Assembly (NCBI GenBank): GCA_013368315.1
Contig: JAACJM010000031.1
Location: forward strand, 248,001 to 312,000
Reading direction: 5' to 3'
Source: Tetrapyrgos nigripes
Taxonomy: Eukaryota > Basidiomycota > Agaricomycetes > Agaricales > Campanellaceae
Length of the DNA stretch: 64,000 bases
Shown here: positions 50,858-59,509 of the stretch, one piece after another
How positions within the stretch are numbered: the stretch's first letter is position 1
Layout: each line of letters starts with the position of its first letter
The notes under the pieces: model-generated
Seen by the model: the letters and a program-made list of their open reading frames with translations, nothing else
Databases searched by the model: none
What the model was told of the DNA's origin: nothing
Program-made: the position numbers and the translations under genes

Positions 50858-51802
50858 TTAGTGTCGGTAAGCTCGGGGATGTTTCTGATGGAATTCTTCG
50901 ATCATGTCTTTTACCTTGGTCAGGTTTGACGTAGGTACCCAAGTATTCTCTGAGTCGGGGTAATCCAACCATTTGATAAGGTACTGGGTCCCTTTTCTAT
51001 TCCTGGTCGGTTTCGAGTCTAGTATCATTTCGACGTCATATTCTTCGTCTGCGTCCAGTAGCTCCGCGGGGGGTTCGGGGTAGTTTGGTCCGTGGGCGTC
51101 CGTTTCCACGTACGGCGTTAATAGGGATGCATGGAAGACGGGGTGTATACGCCAGGTTGTCAGTAATTTCAATTTGTAGTTAACCTGACTGATCACTTCA
51201 ATGATTTCGAATGGACCATGATGACGATCGGACAACTTAGCTTTCGGTCTTGTTGTCTTTAGGTTCTTTCCGTCGAGTAGTACCTTATCTCCGACCTTAT
51301 AACCTGTCCAGGACATGGAATGGTTTCCATGCTGTGTTTTCATCGTCTCGGCAGCTGATGTCAGGCTTGCCTTGAGTTCGTCCCTGAGTTGGTTGAGGTT
51401 TTCGAGTCGTTGTTCTACCGTTGGTAGGTTAGAGGTTGGATTGAATGATGGAAAGGATCGTGGTTGATATCCGTGTAAGAGTTCGAATGGGGATTTTCCT
51501 GTTGCCGAGTGGGTTCTGGTGTTGTGACTGAACTCAGCGTAAGGTAGGTAGTCTACCCAGTCTTCTTGTCGGTAGTTACAGAAGATGCGTAGGAATTGCT
51601 CGAGTTCTTGGTTGTATCGCTCCGATTCTCCGTCGGTCTGTGGATGGTAAGCGGTACTGAGGGCTGAAGTTATGCCTAATTTTTCATGGACCGCGGCCAT
51701 GACTTTGCTAGCGAACTGCGGTCCTTGGTCGGATATCATTTTGTCCCATAGTCTGTAACGTCGCCAAGTGTTGTCGAGTAAAAGGTTCACTGTACCATCA
51801 CT
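50858..51802 (-). pseudogene. integrase C-terminal half and chromodomain, outer copy
   Basis: Continuation of the outer pol beyond the inner insertion. It starts with DGTVNLLLDNTW and has the second catalytic aspartate in SDQGPQFAS and the glutamate in QTDGESERYNQE. The GPY/F-like region (HGPFEIIEVIS, LTTWRIHPVFHASLL) follows, then a chromodomain (EYDVEMILDSK, QYLIKWLDYPDSENTWVP) that in this lineage steers integration to marked chromatin. The frame is open to the stop at 50858, but it is cut off from the rest of pol by 7.7 kb of inserted element. Confidence 0.9.
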
Positions 51803-51807
51803 GTCAA

Positions 51808-52253
51808 TGTCAAGAACGTTGTCACTTAGCAAAACCACCCAAGTCACACAAGGAACAAGATAGATTCGACGAGTTACAATGGAATGAGGTAGAGAAAGAA
51901 TGATAGAGACGAGAAGAGATCGAGTAGCTGACTATGCTCGACACTGCACTGTACTAGGAGCGGAGTGGAGATGAAGTGAACAGACTAAAGAACCTGGCTA
52001 CGAGATCTACGATATATATAGAGAAGGAATGAATATGTGAGAATGTCCGAGGAGTCTGGGGATCGGAGGAGATAAGAATGTGAGTCAAGTAAAGGAATAT
52101 GTACGTGAGAATGTCCGTGGAGATGAAGGAAACGGAGAAGTGAGTCGTAGATCTAAAAGACGATGATGAGAAGTGGTTAGTGTTTATGGGTTTATGGAAG
52201 GTGATAGAAGAGAATAGAGAGAAAATGAAGGAGACGGGGAACGATTCATGACA
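51808..52253 (-). repeat. 3' LTR of the inner retrotransposon (LTR2)
   Basis: 446 bp with TG...CA ends on both strands. It differs from the 5' LTR at 59059-59504 only at three C/T positions, which implies recent insertion. The coding-strand polypurine tract AAAAGGGACGTAG lies next to it (52254-52266). Confidence 0.95.
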
Positions 52254-52265
52254 CTACGTCCCTTT

Positions 52266-52886
52266 TTAGGTCGAGCTTTCACCGGAGCTCGGAAGCCAAC
52301 TGGTCCACTGCTCTGTCCACTGCTCCTTGATTCGTTTGTTCAGACCACGTATAGTTGGCCAAGTTTCTGGTAAGTCATGGGGAAAGTTACCCCATCCCGT
52401 TAGGGCTGACTCGCGTCCTTCCCATCCCAATCCTTCCCATGTACTCCATCCGTCGTCGTTGTTAGTTGCTGTACCCCACCCAGCGTTGTCGTCGACATAG
52501 TTCAGGTGAATGTTCCCTCCCCATGCACTCGCATCCCCCCATCCCAGGTTGTTTCGTTCGTTGGGTCGTAGGCTAGACCGGTAGGTAACGCATCTCGACC
52601 GGTGTCCCTCCCCCATCCTGCATTGTTTCGACGAGTCCTGTCCTGGCCAGATGCACTGATTACACCCGCTGTGCCTCCCCGTGTGCCCTTCATCCAATCT
52701 GCAACGCCGGCCTGAACGTTGACCGTATCTGCAGCGTCCGGTGTTGTCCGTCAATGGGTCGATTGTCGTTGTAGTGGTAGTTGAAACTGTGATAGCGATG
52801 GGTGTAGACATGATGATGTGTGGTGGGAGGGTGAAGAGGTGTTTGGGTAGGATGTGGTTGAGCTCTGTTCTGTCGTTTGGGTTCAA
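52266..52886 (-). CDS. retrotransposon accessory ORF3, inner copy
   Basis: 206 codons, the counterpart of the outer-copy frame at 50159-50773. The first Cys/His module is the same (CRYGQRSGRRCRLDEGHTGR), the second reads CIWPGQDSSKQCRMGEGHRS, and the WGDASAWGGN and DLPETWPTIRGLNKRI blocks are shared. The two copies differ by substitutions and small in-frame indels (for example ATNN near the Trp-rich part), so length change has kept the frame. No start-to-stop break is present, in contrast to gag and pol of the same element. Start MNPNDRTELNHI is chosen because both copies share it. Position after integrase is where some Gypsy elements carry an extra gene, but no signal peptide or membrane helix is visible. 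Confidence 0.65.
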   Translation of the reverse strand: MNPNDRTELNHILPKHLFTLPPHIIMSTPIAITVSTTTTTTIDPLTDNTGRCRYGQRSGRRCRLDEGHTGRHSGCNQCIWPGQDSSKQCRMGEGHRSRCVTYRSSLRPNERNNLGWGDASAWGGNIHLNYVDDNAGWGTATNNDDGWSTWEGLGWEGRESALTGWGNFPHDLPETWPTIRGLNKRIKEQWTEQWTSWLPSSGESST

Positions 52887-52967
52887 CGTAGTCGCCTTTT
52901 AACAAGATCGTGTCCGCGGTACTAAGAGGCGGCCAAGTTGTCCGTTGGGTTGTGGCAGTAGACGCCG

Positions 52968-55900
52968 TTAATGTCGGTAAGCTCGGGGATGTTTCTGGTG
53001 GAATTCCTCGATCATGTCTTTTACCTTGGTCAGGTTTGACGTGGGTACCCAAGTGTTTTCCGAGTCGGGGTAATCCAACCATTTGATGAGATATTGAGTC
53101 CCTTTCCTATTCCTGGTTGGTTTCGAGTCTAGTATCATTTCAACATCGTATTCCTCGTCTGCGTCCAGTAACTCCGTGGGGGGTCCAGGGTAGTTTGGTC
53201 CGTGGGCGTCCGTTTCGACGTATGGCGTTAATAGGGAAGCGTGGAAGACGGGGTGTATTCGCCAGGTTGCCGGTAGTTTCAATTTGTAGTTAACCTGGCT
53301 GATTTCTTCAATGATCTCGAATGGACCGTGACGACGATCTGACAACTTAGCTTTGGGTCTTGTTGTCTTCAGGTTTTTCCGTCGAGTAGTACCTTGTCCC
53401 CGACCTTGTATCCTGTCCAAGACGTGGAGTGATTCCCATGCTGTGCTTTCATTGTCTCAGCGGCCGAAGTCAGACTTGCTTTGAGCTCGTCTCTGAGTTG
53501 GTTGAGGTTTTCAAGGCGTTCCTCTACCGATGGTAGGTTAGAGGTTGGATTGAATGATGGAAAGAAGCGTGGTTGGTATCCGTGTAGGAGTTCGAAGGGG
53601 GATTTTCCTGTTGCCGAGTGGATTCTGGTGTTATGACTGAATTCAGCGTAGGGTAGATAGTCCACCCAGTCTTCTTGGCGGTAGTTACAGAAGATCCGCA
53701 GGAACTGTTCCAATTCCTGATTGTATCGTTCCGACTCCCCGTCGGTCTGTGGGTGGTAAGCGGTACTGAGGGCTGAAGTTATGCCCAGCTTCTCATGGAT
53801 CGCGGCCATGACCTTGCTAGCGAACTGCGGTCCCCGGTCAGATATCATCTTGTCCCATAACCCGTACCGCCGCCAAGTGTTGTCAAGTAGCAGATTCACC
53901 GTTCCGTCACTGTCAATTGTTTTTGTGCACGGCGATATGATGACCGTTTTTGTTGACTTATCAACTGTGACGTGGATTGCATTGAACCCTTTGCATTCAG
54001 GGAGATCCGTGATGAAGTCGGTCGTAATAGTCCCGAACGGGCGTTCTGGAATTTCGGTGGGAATTAAGGGGATCCGAGGGGGATGATTGTTGGTTTTCGT
54101 TACCTGGCATTTGGCACAGCCCGTTACATAGTCCTTGACGAAGACTGACATTCCAGGCCACCAAAATTCCCTGCTGACTAATTCGTAAGTTTTGTATCGT
54201 CTGGGGTGTCCTGTTGCCAGGGAGTCATGATGTAGCTTTACGATATCCCGTCGGAGGTCGTTGTCTGCTGGTACGTAAATCTTTCCTCGGAATAGGATGA
54301 TTCCATCTTCGTAATTCCATTCCTGTAGGTTTTTTACCAGCGAACGTGGTCCATTTCGTAGGATGACATCCAAGGCACTCACTACCTCCAGGTCCCTCTT
54401 GGGGCATTCCTTGATTCGCCTTCGTAGTTCTACATCTCCTATGGCTGTCACTGTTCCTTGTCTAGTTGCTCGGATTCGGAAGAATTTGGGGTCGAGAAGG
54501 ATTCTGTCGGTGTTGTCGTTCTCGATCCCGAGTTTGTGGTCTGGTCGTCTAGATAGTGGGTCAGCTTTATTCAGACTTCCGGGTTTATGTTGGAGGGAGA
54601 ACTCGAATCGCGTAAGGAATAACGCCCATCGTGCCTGTCGTCGACTGAGTTTTTGGGCGGTCTGGAAATATTCCAAGTTCCGGTGGTCGGTGAAAATTTC
54701 GATAGAATGGGGGGCTCCCTCCAAATAGTGTCTCCATGCTTCTAGTGCGCGTATGATTGCCAATAGTTCCTTGTCGTGGATGTCGTAGTTTCGCTTGGTT
54801 TCTGAGAGGGATTTGGAGATGTAGGTGACTGGGTGCCATCGATTGTCTTCCCTGGTTTGCATAAGTATTCCCCCCGTTGCGTAGTCTGATGCGTCTACTT
54901 CCACTTGGTATGGTTTTGTGTGATCTGGCATCAGTAAAACGGGTTTCGATGTGAAGGCCGTTTTGAGGGATTGGAATGCTTTTTCGGCCTCTGTTCCCCA
55001 GTTCCAGGGGTTGTCCTTCCTTGTCAGATCGAAGAGAGGACGTGCGATTTTTGAGAAGTCCTTGATGAAGCGTCTGTAGAAGTTTCCGAATCCTAGGAAA
55101 GCCTGAACTTCCTTTACTGTTTTGGGAGTTGGCCATTCGAGTACTCCCTCTACCTTAACTGGGTCCATTGATAGAGTATCATGAGAGACAATCAGTCCCA
55201 AAAAGTCGACTTTGTCTGCTTCGAATATGCATTTTTCGGGTTTGGCGTATAGGTCGTTGTCCCGTAGTCATTGTAGGACTGTTTGGACTAATTCCCGATG
55301 TTCATCTAGGTCACGAGTGAATATCAAAATATCATCCATGTAGACGACGATCTTCCCTTGGTCAATGAGATCCTTGAAGATAGTGTTCATCATTGCTTGA
55401 AAGGTTTCTGGTGAGTTCATTAGTCCAAAAAACATGACCGTTGGCTCAAATAGTCCTCGGTTGGTTTTGAAGGCGGCTTTCCATTCGTCTCCTTCTTTGA
55501 TACGGATGTTATTGTATCCCCATCGTAGGTCGATTTTACTGAATACATATGCGTTTTTGAGTTTGTCGATTAGTTCTGGAATGAGGGGTAGTGGGTATGC
55601 ATTCTTTACGGTACCCTTGTTGAGCGCTCTATAATCCTGCACCAGGCGTAGCTTTCTGTCCTTTTTCTTTACAAAGAAGAAGGGACTTGCCATTGGGGAT
55701 TTAGATGGTTTAATGTATCCTTTTTCGAGGTTTTCGGTCAGGAAGGAATCGAGTTCGGATTGTTCGTTTGGGGAGAGAGGGTACGTTTTACATGCGCGTG
55801 GTTGGAAGCCGTCTTGTAGTTCAATCGCGTGATCCCAATTACTTCGTTGGGGTAGGTGTTCTGAAGTCTTTTTGTCGAACACCAACAAGTATTCATGATA

Positions 55901-56884
55901 TTGTCCTGGTATTTGTTCTTGCAACGAGGTTGCTGAGTTCGTGGATTTGTTTTCAGTGTTTTGTAGCGCTTTGGTAAAGGCAGTTCGGATACTCAGCTTG
56001 GTATCTGATAAACCTTCATCGGGGTCGGCGGGAGTGTCTAGGTATTCCATGACGAGTTCACTCCATTGTCCCGGAACATCCCATTGTCCGGTCGTGTCTT
56101 CTGAGGAGAGCATTGCTCCTAAGTCAATCCGTTGTAATCGGATCTTCTTAGGTCGTTGTGATCGACGTTGTCCCGCTATTTTGGGTTGTTGCATTGTTTT
56201 GTGGGGGCCCACGATGTCTTTGAATACCATGTGGTAGTCTCGGTGATGTGTTCTGGGATCGATTATTTCAGGTTTCTTCATTCTCGGAGGAGAGGTTTTC
56301 GACTTAGCTTCGGTCTTCACTGGGGTCTTTTTCAGTGTACAAGCGCTGGGGCATCGCGTTAGGTTGATTTCCGATGTTGTCCAGTCGATCTCCGGGTTGT
56401 GGTGTCGTAACCAATCGGTACCCAAAATGATGTCGTGATCTCCAATATCCGTGATGTAAAATTCGGCGATCTCCTCGTGATGGGATTGGTGATCTGGGGT
56501 GTAGATCCGTAGTTTTTGGACGGTGTAATGTCTAACCCATCCCATTACGTTTTCTGATCCATCGACGTTTCAAACTGGAAATGGTTTTTCTAGGGGAATG
56601 CGACTGAGATGATGTTTTTGGGCGAAGGCGTTATTAATGATGATCCCTTCTGCTCCACTGTCTAGTAGAGTGGTTGCGTCGATTTTTCGTCCAGTTATTT
56701 TCCCGATCAATTCGGTTTTAAGCTCTATTGATGGGGTCTGTTGATTTCGAGTGATTGCCGTGATTCTCAATTCAGATAGGGATCGTGGCTTACGAAAGGG
56801 TATAGGGCTCGTGTATTGCCTGTGTTTTACTGGTATGTATGTCCATGTCCCTCCTCCTGACGACGTAGCAGGGGAGGTATTCAA
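52968..56884 (-). pseudogene. pol polyprotein, inner copy, inactivated
   Basis: Protease (TTLLDSGAEGIIIN), reverse transcriptase (catalytic YMDDILIF, LVQDYRALNKGT), RNase H (VEVDASDYATGG, FTDHRNLEYF), integrase (zinc-finger H..H and CAKCQ, TTDFITDLP, SDRGPQFAS, QTDGESERYNQE) and chromodomain (EYDVEMILDSK...) in the Gypsy order. The frame lies one position back (-1) from gag and overlaps its stop. Breaks: TGA at 56570-56572 after EKPFPV and TGA at 55268-55270 after VQTVLQ, both at positions where the outer copy has arginine codons. There is also a 1-nt deletion near 53378 after KVLLDGK that shifts the integrase tail. Catalytic residues are otherwise preserved, consistent with recent activity before inactivation. 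Confidence 0.93.
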
Positions 56885-58515
56885 AAATCCGCTTCTGTTA
56901 CGAACTTCTTTAGTAGTCCTTCTTTTTCCTCTCCTGATAATGCTCCGATTCTGGCTGTGAGTTCCGAGATGTTGTCTGCGGTAGTGTTGGCCTTGGACTC
57001 CGAGGTCTCTGTGGTGACTGCGGCTTGCTTTATGGAGGGTCTCCAGGCCGTACTATTGGGGACGATTGGAGGCGTGTTAGGGAATGTCGGGCAATCGTTG
57101 CCCATATGTCCCAGTCCTCGACACCTGAAACATCGTCCTTCCTTCCTCATCTTTTCTCTTTCTTGGGGGGTCAGTTTGGGTGGATATTTAGTAATCGAAG
57201 ATGCACCTGGGACATTGTCTTGGAAGGCGTTTACTTCCATGCTTCTCGTTCGACCACTTCTTGTACTCTGTGACCCCCTTCCCATCTGTCCTTCCTCCCT
57301 TCGAGGTTTATTCCATGAGTTCTTCTCTTCCTGCCTTTCTAACCAAATCATGTGTTGCTTTACCGCTGCCTTTTGTAGTGCCGCGAGATTCCTAGGTTGG
57401 GTGGATAGGTAGGAGATCCGGTCTACCAGCCCTCGGGGTAGTCCCTTTCGATACCATTTCATTAACGCCTTGTCGTTATAGCCAGTATCGTCAGCGTATC
57501 GTTTGAATTGGGAGTTGTACTTATCTATATCCGCCAGGGCTCCCTCCATTTTGATGTGCTCTATTTTGGTTTGGGCCAAGGTTTCCCGAGCTGCGGGTTT
57601 GAAATCTCGTAGGAACTCTCGTTTTACTTCGTATAGAGTCCAGAGCTTTTTCGTTTTCGGTTTCGAAGCAGAGGAATCCTCGTCGGTACTCGTATATTCT
57701 TCGTCGCTATCACTGAAATCGTCTTCTTCCTCGAAGACCTTCTTCATCATACTGCGCGCTCATCGTTTCGCTTCATCCCCTGAGAACAGCGTGAGGAAGA
57801 ACGATATCTTTTCGTCTTCGGTAGGATAGACTTGATCGTTGAGCCAGAGGTAGTTGTTAAATTCGGCCATCCAATCCTTTGTTTGGTTCCGGTCTCCTGT
57901 GAACTTTTCTGGCTTCACTCCACGTTCCTTGGTAGTCATATTAGGAAAGACCGAGGACTGAGCGTCCTGAGCCTCATCATCGGGTGGTGCGGCGTCTTGG
58001 GGAGCTTGGGTTCCTCCCGTAGCAGCGGTGGCTGAGGCAGGGTTTTCGGACATTCTGAGAGCGGTGTGAATGGAGTGGAAGTCGATTGGGAGTGTGGGGT
58101 TGATTGAGATGGGTTCTTGGGCTGCACTAGGAGTACTGTCCATCGGGGATCTGTTGTGAGGGGAATGGGGTTCTGAGGAATGTTCGTGAGAAGGAGTTGG
58201 TGACGGGGTTGTAACAGGATTTGGGTTTTCTGTGGTTGGTTCTGATGGGAGTGATTCGAAGAGTGAGACTGGTTCGATACCGACTGCCTGTTCTTCGATT
58301 GAAAGGGGTTGGTTGTTTACGGAGAGCCGGTTGGGACACGGATGGGTTGTACAAAACTCCCACCGGTTTTGGTGTGAGAAGTAACAATCTTGTTGTCTTC
58401 GGGGGACGTGTGCGTGAGGTCGTCTGAGACAAACGAGTATGGGAGAGGAGACACGGCTAGGGTTTTGTGAGGCTGTGCGTGATCTAGTGGTTCTTGGAAT
58501 TCCGCTTTCGCTCAT
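56881..58515 (-). pseudogene. gag protein, inner copy, one stop
   Basis: Capsid/nucleocapsid protein. Start MSESGIPRTTRSRTA at 58515, overlapping the end of ORF1 by ATGA. The N-terminal part has a Cys/His patch (CYFSHQNRWEFCTTHPCP) and a Pro/Ser-rich stretch. The capsid region runs from KPEKFTGDRNQTKDWMAEF to RYADDTGYNDKALMKWY, and a zinc knuckle CFRCRGLGHMGNDC (CCHC) precedes the end VTEADF. An in-frame TGA at 57760-57762 follows SGDEAKR where the outer copy has a Trp codon. At the 3' end TTT TGA is followed by pol in the -1 frame. Confidence 0.9.
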
Positions 58516-59057
58516 TCACTTGTTTCGGGTTCCGGAAATAGAAGGTCCCACTGTTCTCCTGAGACGTCTTCCCAAGAGACCAGTGATCTATAATAGTTGT
58601 TTATTCTAGGAACTCGGGTTTGGAGGTATTCGTGGTATTCCTCTTGGCAGTACTCGAAGATGTCACTATCTTCGTAGTCGGCGTGACTGAACCAATATGG
58701 AAGGGTTGTCTCTCCTAGTTGAACGAGGTAACACGTATCTGCAATTGTAACGTAGCGTGGAGAGGTGTTTTCAGGTGATATCTTTATTCGGAGGTATTCG
58801 GAGACGGTCACTTCACCTGGGATCCACAATCTCTTGTTGAGTATAATCCAATAGTCGTCGAGTGCGATAGCGTGCTCGCGTACTGTTGTTTCGAGTTCTT
58901 CTCGGTAATTTACGAAGTACCTTGATTTTTCGATAGAGAAAGGGTAGAACGGTGGAGGTTGGGTTCGTAGGTTGTTAATAAGGGGTTCGAAGTTAAGAGC
59001 CAGTGTGTTTTTTGTCAAGGGTCTGTTTGTGAGGTGGGTGTAAGAGAGTCTGTTCAA
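58512..59057 (-). CDS. ORF1, ATG-less reading frame between primer site and gag
   Basis: 181 codons open from the stop at the LTR end to TGA at 58512-58514, with no ATG anywhere in the frame; the first possible non-ATG start is TTG at 59057. The product would contain YPFSIEKSRYFVNYREELE, KRLWIPGEVTVSEYLRI, DTCYLVQLGETTLPYWF and an acidic end (WEDVSGEQWDLLFPEPETSE). It resembles no family I know. The stop overlaps the gag ATG as ATGA. The residue composition looks protein-like and no stop interrupts it, yet a start is missing, so it may be translated from a non-ATG codon, be part of a spliced product, or be a chance frame. The corresponding part of the outer copy lies outside the window. Confidence 0.4.
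   Translation of the reverse strand: MNRLSYTHLTNRPLTKNTLALNFEPLINNLRTQPPPFYPFSIEKSRYFVNYREELETTVREHAIALDDYWIILNKRLWIPGEVTVSEYLRIKISPENTSPRYVTIADTCYLVQLGETTLPYWFSHADYEDSDIFEYCQEEYHEYLQTRVPRINNYYRSLVSWEDVSGEQWDLLFPEPETSE
59047..59056 (-). promoter_or_regulatory. putative self-priming primer-binding site
   Basis: Two bases inside the 5' LTR boundary the coding strand reads TGAACAGACT. Its exact complement AGTCTGTTCA lies in the LTR at 59228-59237, about 27 bases downstream of the TATA box, where the transcript would start. No TGG-type tRNA-complementary site is present. This is the arrangement known from Tf1, whose RNA 5' end folds back to prime reverse transcription. Confidence 0.55.
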
Positions 59058-59058
59058 G

Positions 59059-59504
59059 TGTCAAGAACGTTGTCACTTAGCAAAACCACCCAAGTCACAC
59101 AAGGAACAAGATAGATTCGACGAGTTACAATGGAATGAGGTAGAGAAAGAATGATAGAGATGAGAAGAGATCGAGTAGCTGACTATGCTCGACACTGCAC
59201 TGTACTAGGAGCGGAGTGGAGACGAAGTGAACAGACTAAAGAACCTGGCTACGAGATCTACGATATATATAGAGAAGGAATGAATATGTGAGAATGTCCG
59301 AGGAGTCTGGGGATTGGAGGAGATAAGAATGTGAGTCAAGTAAAGGAATATGTACGTGAGAATGTCCGTGGAGATGAAGGAAACGGAGAAGTGAGTCGTA
59401 GATCTAAAAGACGATGATGAGAAGTGGTTAGTGTTTATGGGTTTATGGAAGGTGATAGAAGAGAATAGAGAGAAAATGAAGGAGACGGGGAACGATTCAT
59501 GACA
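59059..59504 (-). repeat. 5' LTR of the inner retrotransposon (LTR3)
   Basis: 446 bp. It differs from its partner at 51808-52253 by three transitions only, each one CpG in one LTR and TpG in the other. Contains two copies of the TATGTGAGAATGTCC-like motif (TATGTGAGAATGTCCGAGG at about 59285-59304, and TACGTGAGAATGTCCGTGG at about 59351-59370), then TATATATA and the presumed RNA start in coding-strand order. Confidence 0.95.
59264..59271 (-). promoter_or_regulatory. TATA box of the retrotransposon LTR
   Basis: TATATATA on the coding strand, 27-34 bases upstream of the AGTCTGTTCA block that complements the primer-binding site. It is conserved in all three LTRs in the window. The two repeated TGAGAATGTCC motifs lie upstream at about 20 and 85 bases and could be activator sites. 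Confidence 0.6.
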
Positions 59505-59509
59505 GTCAA

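Larger units (their letters stand above)
51808..59504 (-). mobile_element. Ty3/Gypsy chromovirus, complete inner copy
   Basis: 7697 bp bounded by two 446-bp LTRs that differ at only three positions, with the 5-bp target duplication GTCAA on both sides (51803-51807 and 59505-59509). Order on the minus strand: 5' LTR (59059-59504), primer-binding site (59047-59056), ORF1 (58512-59057), gag (56881-58515), pol (52968-56884), ORF3 (52266-52886), polypurine tract and 3' LTR (51808-52253). It inserted into the integrase region of an older copy of the same family. It has three premature stops and one frameshift, so it is not autonomous now. Confidence 0.95.

Noticed and set aside
52966..53420. Separate chromodomain gene downstream of the inner pol
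   Set aside because: It is the C-terminal end of integrase put into another frame by a 1-nt deletion; the outer copy has it fused in one frame.
50193..58435. Plus-strand open frames across the retrotransposons
   Set aside because: All are shadows of gag, pol or ORF3 on the minus strand, without independent domains.
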